Shown: positions 1 to 12,545, counted from the stretch's first letter. The stretch: DNA of 64,000 nt from Sulfitobacter sp. BSw21498 (GCF_006064855.1 NZ_CP040753.1:930001-994000); one strand, 5' to 3'. A program made the numbers and translations. Notes: a model not told the origin generated them from the sequence alone.

Positions 1-306
1 GTCGAAGGGTATGTTGAAAGTGCCGCAATGGGATTGCTTGCGGGGCGTCTTGCGGTGGCTGAAATCAACGGCGAGGCTGCAACGCCGCCGCCTCCGACGA
101 CGGCGACAGGCGCATTGATCACTCACATCACCGGGGGTGCGGATGCAAAAACCTTCCAGCCGATGAACGTCAACTTCGGTCTGTTCCCACCGGTAGAGGG
201 CTTGAAAGCGGGACGCCGCGGGCGCAAGGATCGCTATAAGGCTTATACTGATCGCGCCAAAGTCGACTGGCAGGACTGGCTGGACAGCAGCGCCCCCACT
301 GCATGA
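1..306 (+). CDS. trmFO: TrmFO, folate-dependent tRNA (uracil-54-C5)-methyltransferase, C-terminal part
   Basis: The reading frame is open from the first base, so this is the last 101 residues of a gene that begins outside the window. TrmFO is an FAD enzyme that uses methylenetetrahydrofolate to make ribothymidine at position 54 of tRNA. The fragment opens with GYVESAA and continues with an LLAGRLAV helix and an [10 protein letters not shown] stretch, which match the end of TrmFO and fit its relative GidA/MnmG less well. The stop codon overlaps the start of gluQ by four bases (ATGA), so the two tRNA-modification genes are probably translationally coupled. The N-terminal FAD-binding part cannot be checked. 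Confidence 0.88.
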   Translation, partial: VEGYVESAAMGLLAGRLAVAEINGEAATPPPPTTATGALITHITGGADAKTFQPMNVNFGLFPPVEGLKAGRRGRKDRYKAYTDRAKVDWQDWLDSSAPTA

Positions 307-1139
307 GCTTTTGCACCCGGTTTGCGCCATCGCCCACCGGGCCGCTGCATCTGGGGCACGCCTATTCTGCGCTGGTAGCTCACGATATGGCGCGCGCACA
401 GGGAGGTAGATTTCTCCTCCGGTTCGAGGACACGGATCTGGAGCGGTCAAAGCCGGAGTATGTGGCGCAAGCGCTGGACGATCTGGCGTGGCTTGGCATC
501 ACGTGGGATGCACCTCCCTTGATGCAATCAGCGAATTTTTATTTTTACAATCAAAGTGTTGAGGCACTTACTTCACGTGGCCTGACATACCCATGCAGGT
601 GCAGTCGCAAGGATATCGCCGCCGCATTAGCAGCCCCGCAAGAAGGCGCGCCGCATACGGTTTATCCCCAAACCTGCAAAGCGCGTAGCATGGCGGAGCG
701 TGATGCCGGCGATGCCGTCCGCCTTCATATGGACCGTGCGCTGGACCAGGCTTCGGCTGGGCTGGGTTTCATCGAAGACGGGCCCCTGCACTGCGGCGTA
801 CATCCCATTGATCCGGTAACACTTTTGGATGAAATCGGCGATATTGTCATTGGCCGCAAGGATATCCAGACCGCAGCGTATTTCCTCGCCTCGGCCCTTG
901 ATGACATCCGCCAGACCATCACCCACGTGGTCCGCGGCGTTGATCTTTTTGAATTCACGCAGGTTCAGATTTTGCTGTTGGATTTGCTGGGTCACACCCC
1001 GCCGCGCTATCACCACCACGATCTTATTCGTGATGATGATGGCAAGAGACTGGCAAAACGTGACGATGCGCGCGCGATCTCTGTATATCGGAAAGACGGC
1101 GCGTCACCGGATGATATTCGTTTTCTGATAGGGCTTTAG
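303..1139 (+). CDS. gluQ: Glutamyl-Q tRNA(Asp) synthetase (GluQRS)
   Basis: GluQRS is a shortened glutamyl-tRNA synthetase. It activates glutamate without tRNA and attaches it to queuosine at position 34 of tRNA-Asp. The 278 residues carry the class I HIGH-type motif HLGH at residues 16-19, a zinc site (C98, C100, Y121, C125), and LAKRDD near residue 250 as the KMSKS equivalent. The protein ends after the catalytic core. A true GltX is about 470 residues with an anticodon-binding domain, which is absent here and separates the two. Its ATG lies within the trmFO stop codon, giving a small tRNA-modification operon. Confidence 0.93.
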   Translation: MSFCTRFAPSPTGPLHLGHAYSALVAHDMARAQGGRFLLRFEDTDLERSKPEYVAQALDDLAWLGITWDAPPLMQSANFYFYNQSVEALTSRGLTYPCRCSRKDIAAALAAPQEGAPHTVYPQTCKARSMAERDAGDAVRLHMDRALDQASAGLGFIEDGPLHCGVHPIDPVTLLDEIGDIVIGRKDIQTAAYFLASALDDIRQTITHVVRGVDLFEFTQVQILLLDLLGHTPPRYHHHDLIRDDDGKRLAKRDDARAISVYRKDGASPDDIRFLIGL

Positions 1140-1142
1140 AGG

Positions 1143-1514
1143 CTATTTATCATTCATCACATCAAGCGTGATGCGTTCAATGCCGTCTTCGACAACCGTA
1201 TAAAAACAGGTCCGCCGCCCTGTGTGACACGCCGCGCCGGTCTGGTTCACCTTGACCAGCAAACAGTCGCGGTCGCAATCGATGCGCAGTTCAACCAGCT
1301 CTTGCACATGGCCGCTGGTGTCACCCTTGATCCAGAACGACTGGCGTGACCTGCTCCAGTATGTGACGCGCCCGGTATCCAGCGTCTGGCTTACGGCCTG
1401 TGCATTCATCCAGGCCATCATCAATACCTCGCCCGAAACCGCATCCTGGGCGATTGCGGGGATCAGCCCTGCTTCGTTGTATTTCAAGGTGCTGGTGTCA
1501 AAGTCCATGGCCAA
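1143..1514 (-). CDS. hisI: Phosphoribosyl-AMP cyclohydrolase
   Basis: HisI opens the adenine ring of phosphoribosyl-AMP, the third step of histidine biosynthesis, in the cytoplasm. The 123-residue length is that of the stand-alone enzyme without a fused HisE domain. The metal-binding signature is clear: D79, C80, D81, D83 and C84 form a DCDRDC motif, followed by C96-H97 and C103 in an ACHTGRRTC segment. It converges on gluQ with only three bases between the stop codons. The divergent neighbour is an IscU-like gene, so hisI stands apart from any other histidine gene here, as is common in this order. Confidence 0.95.
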   Translation of the reverse strand: MAMDFDTSTLKYNEAGLIPAIAQDAVSGEVLMMAWMNAQAVSQTLDTGRVTYWSRSRQSFWIKGDTSGHVQELVELRIDCDRDCLLVKVNQTGAACHTGRRTCFYTVVEDGIERITLDVMNDK

Positions 1515-1583
1515 GCCTTCAGTTTATTTTTGCATCATCCGCGTGGAAGCTTATGTAGGGATTAACGGCGGAAAGGAACAGCC

Positions 1584-2039
1584 ATGAGTGACGACACAGA
1601 CCTGATCAAGCTCTATTCAGCGCGGATATTGGGGCTTGCGGCTGATATCCCGCATGTGGGCCGCCTGGACAAACCAGACGCCAGTGTGACACGCCGTTCG
1701 CCCCTTTGCGGATCAACAGTGACCGTCGACGTGGTGGTCAAAGACGGAGAGCTGGCCGAAATGAGACAGGACGTCAAAGCCTGCGCGCTTGGACAAGCCT
1801 CTGCCGCTGTGGCTGGGGCTGCGGCAGTTGGCGCTTCCCTCGCGCAGATCCAAACGGCGCGTGACCAGCTGAAGGCGATGCTAAAGGGCAAAGGCCCTGT
1901 GCCAGATGCGCCCTTTGACGGGTTCGAGGTACTGACCCCCGCTGTCGCTTATAAAAACCGTCACGCGTCGATCCTGCTTACGATTGAAGCGTTGGCCGAA
2001 GCGATGGAACAGACCCAAACGGTCGCGCAGAACGGATAA
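1584..2039 (+). CDS. IscU/NifU-like iron-sulfur scaffold-family protein lacking the third cysteine
   Basis: This 151-residue protein belongs to the NifU N-terminal (IscU/SufU) fold. Family members hold a nascent Fe-S cluster with three cysteines and an Asp or His. C42 in the PLCG motif and C67 in KACALGQAS are present. The position of the third cysteine reads NRHAS, with H127 kept and alanine at 128. From memory, other Rhodobacterales homologues look the same, so this is probably a variant subfamily and not decay. With two cysteines it may bind a metal or act as an accessory protein. An upstream GGAAAGGAACAGCC stretch supplies the ribosome binding site. No isc or suf genes are adjacent. Confidence 0.82.
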   Translation: MSDDTDLIKLYSARILGLAADIPHVGRLDKPDASVTRRSPLCGSTVTVDVVVKDGELAEMRQDVKACALGQASAAVAGAAAVGASLAQIQTARDQLKAMLKGKGPVPDAPFDGFEVLTPAVAYKNRHASILLTIEALAEAMEQTQTVAQNG

Positions 2040-2063
2040 GCTGTACTGTAGGGACACCGGCCG

Positions 2064-2079
2064 CGGCGCTGCAGCGCCG
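2064..2079 (+). terminator. Perfect GC-rich palindrome after the IscU-like gene
   Basis: CGGCGCTGCAGCGCCG is a 16-bp perfect palindrome 25 bases after the IscU-like stop codon, followed by TTAATG. It could form a hairpin terminator for the plus-strand gene, but there is no real T tract, so the call is weak. Confidence 0.3.
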
Positions 2080-2120
2080 TTAATGCGCCTTGATCGTTCA
2101 TTTGCCACTACATGACTGCC

Positions 2121-2156
2121 AAAAAAAACGCCGCACATCCCGATAGGATGGCGGCG
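2121..2156 (-). terminator. Rho-independent terminator of the candidate small RNA
   Basis: Read on the minus strand there is an 11-bp stem, CGCCGC plus CATCC pairing with GGATG plus GCGGCG around a TATCG loop with one bulged T, followed by eight consecutive T residues (2128 down to 2121). This is the cleanest intrinsic terminator in the window. It lies about 150 bases beyond the stop codon of the 42-aa protein, just after the structured segment. Confidence 0.85.
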
Positions 2157-2288
2157 TAAGGATGCGATGACCGTGAAGGCTCGTTTTGATCCGCGTCAGA
2201 GGGGACAACTCTGGCACAGGGACGAAGATATTGCGGACTTCGCCAACGCATAAAGTTTGGGACAGATGCGCGGGCTAGATCAAAACGA
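2121..2288 (-). ncRNA. Candidate structured small RNA, family not recognised
   Basis: On the minus strand a closing helix of ten pairs (2279-2288 with 2181-2190) continues, after a five-base bulge, with five more GC pairs (2269-2273 with 2191-2195). It encloses two hairpins: one of seven pairs with one bulge (2238-2244 with 2220-2227, loop 2228-2237) and one of five pairs (2209-2213 with 2197-2201). The intrinsic terminator follows at once. No hallmark of 4.5S RNA, tmRNA or RNase P RNA is present, and the fold does not match the single rod with a bubble expected of 6S RNA. It could be a separate small RNA or the structured 3' end of the mRNA for the 42-aa protein. Confidence 0.5.
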
Positions 2289-2309
2289 CACGGGGTACGC
2301 AGGCAGAAG

Positions 2310-2438
2310 TCAAACGAAGGCGGGAAGGTGCAGGCCGACCATGAGGATAACAACCAAGGCAGCCGCCCCTGCGGCGTCTTGCAACAGCGTGTCTTTCGAC
2401 CGTTTAGCAATGGCTTTGACTGTAAGGATCGTGGTCAT
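2310..2438 (-). CDS. Small single-helix membrane protein, 42 aa, unknown
   Basis: A 42-residue ORF starts at ATG 2438 behind GGGAGAACGC, a good ribosome binding site. The product has a basic N-terminal half (MTTILTVKAIAKRSKD), then a hydrophobic helix at about residues 22-42 rich in Ala, Val, Ile and Leu, ending LHLPAFV. That is the pattern of a small inner-membrane protein with its N-terminus inside. I do not recognise the family. It lies 98 bases downstream of recG on the same strand and is followed by the candidate structured RNA and its terminator. Its upstream region holds repeated GTTCTC motifs (2504-2519), so it probably has its own promoter. Confidence 0.6.
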   Translation of the reverse strand: MTTILTVKAIAKRSKDTLLQDAAGAAALVVILMVGLHLPAFV

Positions 2439-2536
2439 GTGCGTTCTCCCGTTTCCGTTGCCTATTTGTTCTCATTTTCACGCCTCTGTGTAAAGAACTT
2501 TATGAGAACAAAAGAGAACAAAATGGGATTTTCGCG

Positions 2537-6816
<4,280 letters not shown>

Positions 6817-6829
6817 CTAGCTTGAGTGG

Positions 6830-7549
6830 CTAGCCGCCAACCGCCAATCTCTCCGGTTCGGGGAAGCCCATGCTGATCGGATCACGCAGCACATAGCCAC
6901 GGCCCCAGACCGTCTCGATATAGTTTTCTCCTCCGGTCGCGATGTTCAGCTTTTTTCGCAATTTGCAGATAAAAACATCGATGATTTTCAGCTCCGGCTC
7001 GTCCATTCCCCCGTAAAGATGGTTCAGAAACATTTCCTTCGTCAACGTCGACCCTTTGCGCAGACTCAAAAGCTCGAACATTTGATATTCCTTGCCCGTC
7101 AGATGGACCGGTTTGCCCGCCACGGTCACCGACTTAGCATCAAGGTTGACTGACACCCGTCCGACATTAATTACTGACTGTGAATGGCCTTTTGACCTAC
7201 GGATGATCGCGTGAATACGGGCGACAAGCTCTTCGCGGTGGAACGGCTTGGTTAGATAATCATCCGCGCCAAAGCCAAATCCTTTGATCTTGTTTTCCGT
7301 ATCATCAGAGCCCGAGAGGATCAGAATTGGCGTCTCTATCTTGCTCAGGCGTAATTGCCTCAAGACCTCGTGCCCGTTCATGTCCGGCAGATCCAGGTCA
7401 AGCAGGATAAGATCGTAGTCATAAAGTTTTGCCAGATCGATCCCTTCCTCCCCAAGGTCGGTGGTATAGGTGTTGAGATTGGCATGGGTCAGCATCAGCT
7501 CGATGCTCTTGGACGTGGTTGGGTCATCTTCAACCAGCAGTATTCGCAT
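6830..7549 (-). CDS. ctrA: Cell-cycle response regulator CtrA
   Basis: CtrA is the alphaproteobacterial master regulator phosphorylated through CckA-ChpT. In Rhodobacterales it mainly controls motility, gene transfer agent release and other differentiation functions. The start used is the ATG at 7549 (MRILLVEDD), because GGAG lies seven bases upstream and the longer in-frame start adds an atypical tail. The receiver domain (1-120) has the acidic pocket E7-D8-D9, the phosphorylated aspartate D51 and K in LTKPFHREE. The OmpR/PhoB winged helix (about 125-230) carries the CtrA-specific [14 protein letters not shown] and [11 protein letters not shown] stretches. A perfect CtrA box lies 55 bases upstream, which suggests autoregulation. 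Confidence 0.97.
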   Translation of the reverse strand: MRILLVEDDPTTSKSIELMLTHANLNTYTTDLGEEGIDLAKLYDYDLILLDLDLPDMNGHEVLRQLRLSKIETPILILSGSDDTENKIKGFGFGADDYLTKPFHREELVARIHAIIRRSKGHSQSVINVGRVSVNLDAKSVTVAGKPVHLTGKEYQMFELLSLRKGSTLTKEMFLNHLYGGMDEPELKIIDVFICKLRKKLNIATGGENYIETVWGRGYVLRDPISMGFPEPERLAVGG

Positions 7550-7603
7550 GTTCTCACTCCGCTTATATGAATTGGGTGTAATATGCACCGTGACCAAAAA
7601 AGT

Positions 7604-7618
7604 TTAACCACTCGTTAA
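7604..7618. promoter_or_regulatory. CtrA binding site TTAA-N7-TTAA upstream of ctrA
   Basis: TTAA at 7604-7607 and TTAA at 7615-7618 are separated by exactly seven bases, the full CtrA consensus. Further TTAA half-sites follow at 7625-7628, 7633-7636 and 7646-7649 with other spacings. The box sits between the sciP stop and the ctrA start, in the place expected of a ctrA promoter operator. Direct CtrA autoregulation is well known in Caulobacter; here it is inferred. Confidence 0.8.
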
Positions 7619-7645
7619 TAGTGCTTAAATTGTTAATCAGGCAAC

Positions 7646-7930
7646 TTAAAGTTGTCTATACTTTTGTAGCGCGGTGGCACGCAAAGCGGTTTCCCCATGA
7701 TCCGAAACCGCGCGCACCCATTCCACAAATTCATCCCGCCCCACCCCGTATCGCTCTTCTGCATCAGCTTCGGTGATCAACCCATACAGCACGCCGCGCA
7801 CCACGGCGGCTTTGCGCGATGCCACCCAGCGGCGTGTGTTGCAATCGGGCAGATCAGCGAGGCTAAAGCTGGACCCGTCGGGCAATGTCACAGCCCTGGG
7901 ACGTTCCACTTTCTTCAGATACACAATCAT
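7646..7930 (-). CDS. sciP: SciP-like CtrA inhibitory protein (DUF1153)
   Basis: SciP is a small helix-turn-helix protein that binds CtrA and blocks transcription from CtrA-activated promoters. The 94-residue product shows the DUF1153 core: VTLPDGS, then LPDCNTRRWVASRKAAVVRGV, an acidic helix with EERYGV, and EFVEWVRAVSDHGETALRATALQKYRQ. The ATG at 7930 (MIVYLKKVERP) was chosen, with AAGGGG about ten bases upstream; an in-frame GTG eight codons earlier has no ribosome binding site. sciP lies directly upstream of ctrA on the same strand, 96 bases away, placing the regulator and its antagonist in one locus. Confidence 0.88.
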   Translation of the reverse strand: MIVYLKKVERPRAVTLPDGSSFSLADLPDCNTRRWVASRKAAVVRGVLYGLITEADAEERYGVGRDEFVEWVRAVSDHGETALRATALQKYRQL

Positions 7931-8078
7931 TCCCTTTCTACCCCTTACCAACACCGGTCACGCGACCGATCATATCGCGTGCAGGCTAGGTCGCGGCGCG
8001 TTAACGACTGGTGAAGTCACCCCTTGAGAGTATCGTCAATTTTCCTATATTAAGCCTCAAACCTCCCGGAGTATGACC

Positions 8079-9221
8079 ATGCCGCTTGACCGCACCCCGC
8101 CGCTCAATTCTTTGGGCTTTGCAAAAGCCCCTGCCGACACCCGCGTCGTTGTGGCGATGTCTGGCGGCGTCGATAGTTCCGTCGTTGCCGCGATGCTGGC
8201 CGAGGAAGGCTATGATGTCGTCGGGGTCACGCTACAGCTTTATGACCACGGTGCCGCACTGGCGCGCAAAGGGGCCTGCTGTGCCGGGATCGACATCCAT
8301 GATGCGCGGCGCGTCGCAGAAGCAATGGGCTTCCCACATTACGTGCTCGACTATGAAAATGTGTTCAAGGATGCGGTGATCGACGAATTCGCCGACAGCT
8401 ATCTGGGGGGGGCCACGCCGGTACCCTGCATTCGCTGCAACGAACGGGTCAAGTTCAAGGATCTGCTGGAAACAGCCAAAGATCTGGACGCCGATTGCAT
8501 GGCCACAGGTCACTACATCCAACGCAAAATGGGCCCCGACGGGGCCGAGCTTCATTGTGCGGCTGATGCCAACCGGGATCAAAGCTACTTTTTGTTCTCC
8601 ACCACGCCCGAACAGCTCGACTATTTGCGCTTTCCCCTGGGGCACCTTCCCTCCAAGAACGACACACGAGCGCTTGCCGCGAAATACGGCCTCAGCGTTG
8701 CGGACAAACCGGACAGCCAGGATATCTGCTTTGTCCCAAATGGCGATTACGCGTCGGTGATCCGCAAGCTGCGCCCCGAAGCGGCCAATCCCGGTGATAT
8801 TGTCGATACCGAGGGCAATGTACTTGCCCGGCATGATGGCGTGATTAATTACACCATCGGGCAGCGCCGCGGTCTTGGTATCGGCGGGCTGGCCGATCCG
8901 CTTTATGTCGTAAAACTTGACGCCGATAAAGCGCAGGTCATCGTGGGGCCGAAATCGATGTTGGCCACCCGTACAGTCCCTGTAAGAGAGATCAACTGGC
9001 TGGGCGAAACCCCGTTAATGTCACAGGCCGAATGGCCTATTGCCGTGCGTGTCCGCTCCACGCGCCCGCCCATTGATGCAATTCTGCGCCCCATCTCCGA
9101 CACCGAAGCAACGGTAGAGCTGCTCACGCCCGAGGAAGGAATTTCCCCCGGTCAGGCCTGTGTGTTCTACGACCCCGAAAGCACCCGTATTTTCGGCGGC
9201 GGCTGGATCCACAAGGGCTGA
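8079..9221 (+). CDS. mnmA: tRNA-specific 2-thiouridylase MnmA
   Basis: MnmA activates U34 of tRNA-Lys, tRNA-Glu and tRNA-Gln with ATP and transfers sulfur delivered by the sulfur relay. From the ATG at 8079 the protein has 380 residues. The PP-loop MSGGVDSS is near residue 27, the catalytic cysteines lie in the PVPCIRCNE segment (about 112-120) and SQDICF (about 212), and the C-terminal beta-barrel includes [12 protein letters not shown]. An ATG six bases earlier leaves only one base after GGAG, so the second start fits the ribosome better. It diverges from sciP across about 150 bases and is followed by the 34-bp repeat array. Confidence 0.95.
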   Translation: MPLDRTPPLNSLGFAKAPADTRVVVAMSGGVDSSVVAAMLAEEGYDVVGVTLQLYDHGAALARKGACCAGIDIHDARRVAEAMGFPHYVLDYENVFKDAVIDEFADSYLGGATPVPCIRCNERVKFKDLLETAKDLDADCMATGHYIQRKMGPDGAELHCAADANRDQSYFLFSTTPEQLDYLRFPLGHLPSKNDTRALAAKYGLSVADKPDSQDICFVPNGDYASVIRKLRPEAANPGDIVDTEGNVLARHDGVINYTIGQRRGLGIGGLADPLYVVKLDADKAQVIVGPKSMLATRTVPVREINWLGETPLMSQAEWPIAVRVRSTRPPIDAILRPISDTEATVELLTPEEGISPGQACVFYDPESTRIFGGGWIHKG

Positions 9222-9250
9222 ACCGCTTCCAAATGGTTTAAAATCCCGGG

Positions 9251-9352
9251 GAGTTTGAGGGGCGGAGCCCCTCATTTATGTCGTGAGTTTGAGGGGCAGC
9301 GCCTCTCATTTACGTCGCGCGTTCGAGGGGCAGCGCCCCTCTTTCAACGACA
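9251..9352. repeat. Three tandem 34-bp hairpin-forming repeats
   Basis: Units begin at 9251, 9285 and 9319 and share GAGTTTGAGGGGC, a short variable loop, GCCCCTC and a TTTA(T/C)GTCG tail. Each can fold into a GAGGGGC/GCCCCTC stem, although unit 2 has one mismatch. The block fills the gap between the converging mnmA and lpxB genes. It may act as a multiple terminator or be an intergenic repeat family. The units have no T tract. Confidence 0.8.
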
Positions 9353-9365
9353 ATAAGGTGGATAC

Positions 9366-10517
9366 CTACAAACGCGACAGAACCGCTCGCGCTGCACGCA
9401 GGCCAGGTGCGTCGCCGCCCTTTCCAAGGCGCTCCATCGTCAGGGCCATAGCGTCTTTTTGTTCTTCGGGATGGGCAAAGACATGCTCCAAACCGCCGGC
9501 GATCTTTTGTGGCGTGCAATCGGGGCCTAAAAATTCTGGCACCACCCGCGTGTCAGAGACGAGGTTCACCAGCGTTACAGTATCAATCAGCGCCATCGCC
9601 TTGATCAGACGGAAGCTGAGCCAGTTCATGCGATAGGCGATCACCATGGGCAAAGACGCCGCCGCCAGTTCCAGCGAGACAGTGCCAGAGGCCGCTAACG
9701 CGATATCGGCCGCAGCAAAGGCTGCGCGTTTCATCGCTACATTGTCTGCACGCGTCCCTACGCGCGGGTCAAGGACGATGGGGCGCACGGTCCAGTCTTT
9801 GGTCTGTGCGATCACCGCTTCGGCGACAGGACCTGCTGCTGGAATGACGACCCGTGCTTCGGGATGCGTTTTGGCAAAGCCCGCGACGGCCTCGCCAAAG
9901 ACGTCCGACAGCCGCGCCACCTCTGACCGACGCGAGCCCGGCAGCACCAAAAGCAGGGGGGCGTCACCAATCTCATGGGCCTGCCGGAATGCGGCGGCTT
10001 CACGATGGGATGCGATTTTTTCTCCGACCACCGGATGACCGACGAAATCACAGGCCATGCCTTCGGCCTCCATCAACGGGGGCTCAAAGGGGAAAAGCGC
10101 CAGCACATGATCAATAAACTGTGCCATCTTTTTGGCCCGACCGGGGCGCCATGCCCAGACCGTCGGAGCTACGTAATGCACGGTGCGGATAGTCGACACG
10201 GCCTTGACCCGCTTGGCCACGCGGAGCGAGAAATCGGGGCTGTCGATGGTGATCATCACATCGGGCTTGGCGTCCACGACGGCCTGCGCCGTCTCGTTGA
10301 TCCGTGCCATCAGTGATCTGTACTTGGGCAAAATCTCGGCGATCCCCATGACCGACAGTTCCGACATGTCGAAACGGCTGGTCAGCCCCTCGGCCGCCAT
10401 ATCCGTCCCACCGATCCCTTCGAATGTGATGTCAGGGCGCAGCGACTTCAGTCCCGCCATCAACGCGCCCCCCAGACGGTCGCCCGACGGTTCACCCGCG
10501 ACGATAAACACCTTCAT
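9366..10517 (-). CDS. lpxB: Lipid-A-disaccharide synthase
   Basis: LpxB joins UDP-2,3-diacylglucosamine to 2,3-diacylglucosamine 1-phosphate to give lipid A disaccharide at the inner-membrane face. The 383 residues begin MKVFIVAGEPSGDRLGG, the typical GT19 N-terminus, and contain IDSPDFSLRVAKR, YVAPTVWAW and LPGSRRSEV motifs and an ASGTVSLELA acceptor segment near residue 275. It is the last gene of the envelope cluster. Its start overlaps the lpxI stop by four bases, and translation of the two is probably coupled. The three hairpin repeats lie beyond its stop codon. Confidence 0.97.
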   Translation of the reverse strand: MKVFIVAGEPSGDRLGGALMAGLKSLRPDITFEGIGGTDMAAEGLTSRFDMSELSVMGIAEILPKYRSLMARINETAQAVVDAKPDVMITIDSPDFSLRVAKRVKAVSTIRTVHYVAPTVWAWRPGRAKKMAQFIDHVLALFPFEPPLMEAEGMACDFVGHPVVGEKIASHREAAAFRQAHEIGDAPLLLVLPGSRRSEVARLSDVFGEAVAGFAKTHPEARVVIPAAGPVAEAVIAQTKDWTVRPIVLDPRVGTRADNVAMKRAAFAAADIALAASGTVSLELAAASLPMVIAYRMNWLSFRLIKAMALIDTVTLVNLVSDTRVVPEFLGPDCTPQKIAGGLEHVFAHPEEQKDAMALTMERLGKGGDAPGLRAARAVLSRL

Positions 10518-11308
10518 CCTGCGGTCCTAGCCCATAGCACGAGATTCAATTCACCTGCCAGATCCGCGCAGGCCTCGGGTTCAAGCACGATCACGGCACC
10601 GGCTTCGATCACGACCCCTGACAGCCCTGCCTCATGGGCGCGGCGCAGCGTATCGGGGCCGATGGTTGGCATATCAACCAGATGGCTCTGGCCCGGTTTC
10701 GGTCCTTTGAACAGGATTGCATCAACGCCACGCGCGCGTGTGGGCAACGTAGACAGCAGGTGATCGGTTCCGCCGATCGCCTCTATGCCCATGACCTGCC
10801 CTTGGCCGATGACGCAACATTGGCCAACGTCCATCGGGGCGAGGCAATGCACCAACGCGGCTCCGCGGGCTGCGTCGTCGCTCATTTGCGCATCCGGCTG
10901 ACGCTGGCTGTACACGCCTTCACGCGCCATCAGGTCGGGCACAAGTTCATGTGCGGCCACAACGGCAAAGCCCGCTGTCTCGAAAATATCAACTAAGGCG
11001 CGCAAAGCTCCGTCATCACCAGCGGCAAGCGCCTTTTGGAACACCGGCACCAAAGGCAGCGTCGCGGCATCGAGCTTTGACGGATCGAACGACGGGCGCG
11101 CAATCGCGCCACAGAAACAAACCCGCGTGACGCCGCGCGTGCGAAGCTCGACCAGAAGGCTGCCAAGCGTCTCAAGCCGGAACCCAAGATCGGGGACCAG
11201 CCCCACCGGCGCTGTCCCCTCGTAGGCGCAAACTAAAGGCGCGTCGGACAGCGTCGACACCACCCGTTGAGGCAGTCCGCCGCCCCCTGCGATCAGCGCC
11301 AGCATCAA
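10514..11308 (-). CDS. lpxI: UDP-2,3-diacylglucosamine pyrophosphatase LpxI
   Basis: LpxI hydrolyses UDP-2,3-diacylglucosamine to lipid X and UMP. It replaces the metallophosphoesterase LpxH of gammaproteobacteria. The 264-residue protein has the two-domain DUF1009 arrangement: MLALIAGGGGLPQRV at the start, FCGAIARPSF near 85, and the C-terminal domain with GTDHLLSTLPTRARG, VDMPTIGPDT and GLSGVVIEAGAVIV. Its position between lpxA and lpxB, with four-base overlaps on both sides, confirms the role. No lpxH-like gene is in the cluster. Confidence 0.95.
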   Translation of the reverse strand: MMLALIAGGGGLPQRVVSTLSDAPLVCAYEGTAPVGLVPDLGFRLETLGSLLVELRTRGVTRVCFCGAIARPSFDPSKLDAATLPLVPVFQKALAAGDDGALRALVDIFETAGFAVVAAHELVPDLMAREGVYSQRQPDAQMSDDAARGAALVHCLAPMDVGQCCVIGQGQVMGIEAIGGTDHLLSTLPTRARGVDAILFKGPKPGQSHLVDMPTIGPDTLRRAHEAGLSGVVIEAGAVIVLEPEACADLAGELNLVLWARTAG

Positions 11309-12087
11309 CCCGGCGTCAGAAAATGGCGACCTGTGTCGGCGAGAACGAAGTCGACGATCTCGCGCACGTAATCGCTGCCGGTTTCCTCGCCCAAGCGGCG
11401 TGCGCGGTCGTGGAAAGTGCCCTCGCCCTGCGCCAGCATCTGAAACGCCGCCCGCAACGCTGTGATATCCGCGCGGGTGACACCGCGCCGTTTGAGCCCG
11501 ACAAGGTTCAACCCGTCCAGCACGCCACGCGGCGCTTGCACCAGCCCGTACGGGATCACGTCATTGGTCACCATCGTCACGGCACCGATAATAGCGCCAC
11601 GCCCGATGCGCACGAACTGGTGGATACCCGCAAGCCCGCCGATCAGTACGTCGTCTTCAATGATGCAATGCCCTGCCACGGCGGCATTGTTCACCACGAT
11701 AACCCGATCCCCAAGGATCGCGTCGTGTGCAATGTGACAGCCTGCCATGAACAGCCCGTCGTCGCCGATCTTGGTCAGGCCACCCCCACCTTCGGTCCCG
11801 CCATTCATGGTGACATGTTCACGAATCCGGTTGCGTTTCCCGATCACCAGCCGGCTGGTTTCCCCCTTAAACTTGAGGTCCTGCGGGATCTCGCCGATCA
11901 CCGCGAACGAAAAGATCACCGTGCCTTCACCAACTTCCGTGTTGCCGGTGACGATGGCGTGGGATTTCACCTCCACGTCGTCCTGCAGCACGACTTGAGA
12001 CCCGATCACGCAGAACGGACCAACCTTGGCAGAGGCCGCAATCTGCGCGCCCTCTTCGATCACCGCGCTTGGGTGGACATTGCCCAT
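11305..12087 (-). CDS. lpxA: UDP-N-acetylglucosamine acyltransferase LpxA
   Basis: LpxA transfers a 3-hydroxyacyl chain from acyl carrier protein to the 3-OH of UDP-GlcNAc, the first step of lipid A synthesis. The 260 residues form a left-handed beta helix of hexapeptide repeats (for example AVIEEGAQIAASAKVGP and VVVNNAAVAGHCIIEDDVLIGG), followed by a C-terminal helical domain from about 190. The catalytic histidine is H121 in GCHIAHD. The gene overlaps lpxI by four bases and fabZ by one (TGATG), so fabZ-lpxA-lpxI-lpxB are tightly coupled. Confidence 0.97.
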   Translation of the reverse strand: MGNVHPSAVIEEGAQIAASAKVGPFCVIGSQVVLQDDVEVKSHAIVTGNTEVGEGTVIFSFAVIGEIPQDLKFKGETSRLVIGKRNRIREHVTMNGGTEGGGGLTKIGDDGLFMAGCHIAHDAILGDRVIVVNNAAVAGHCIIEDDVLIGGLAGIHQFVRIGRGAIIGAVTMVTNDVIPYGLVQAPRGVLDGLNLVGLKRRGVTRADITALRAAFQMLAQGEGTFHDRARRLGEETGSDYVREIVDFVLADTGRHFLTPG

Positions 12088-12545
12088 CAGGACAGGTCCA
12101 TCATCGCTGTAAATTCAACTTCTGCGGCCATCTCACCCTCGACCGACGCGACGCCGCCGAACTTCCAGACCTTGCCACCGGGCTTGCCGCGCAGGGTGGT
12201 CAACTCCATCCGTACGACGTCCCCGGGAATGACCTTGCGGCGGAATTTGCACTTGTCGATGGCCATGAAATAAACCTTCATGTCCTTGTCCGCCATTTCG
12301 AGCGTGACGCCAACCATCACAGCCGCAGTCTGCGCCATGGCTTCGACGATGGTGACGCCAGGCATGATTGGCATACCGGGAAAATGCCCTTGAAAATGCG
12401 GTTCGTTCATCGTGACGTTCTTGATCCCTACGGCGCTTTGCGTGCCTTGGATATCGACCACTTTATCGACCAGCAAAAAGGGATAGCGGTGCGGAATGAT
12501 CCGTTGGATCATCTGGATATCGGCACTTGGCAGGGTGTCGGTCAT
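12087..12545 (-). CDS. fabZ: 3-hydroxyacyl-ACP dehydratase FabZ
   Basis: FabZ dehydrates 3-hydroxyacyl-ACP in fatty acid elongation and competes with LpxA for the same substrate, which is why the two genes sit together. The 152-residue hotdog-fold protein has the catalytic H54 in FQGHFPG and E68 in TIVEAMAQ, with the usual [15 protein letters not shown] start near residue 14. The ompH-family gene lies 68 bases upstream. In enterobacteria lpxD occupies the place between skp and fabZ; here it is missing. Confidence 0.97.
   Translation of the reverse strand: MTDTLPSADIQMIQRIIPHRYPFLLVDKVVDIQGTQSAVGIKNVTMNEPHFQGHFPGMPIMPGVTIVEAMAQTAAVMVGVTLEMADKDMKVYFMAIDKCKFRRKVIPGDVVRMELTTLRGKPGGKVWKFGGVASVEGEMAAEVEFTAMMDLS

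Noticed and set aside
2469..2519. LexA (SOS) box upstream of the 42-aa gene
   Set aside because: The repeated GTTC half-sites are six bases apart, and the alphaproteobacterial LexA box needs seven.
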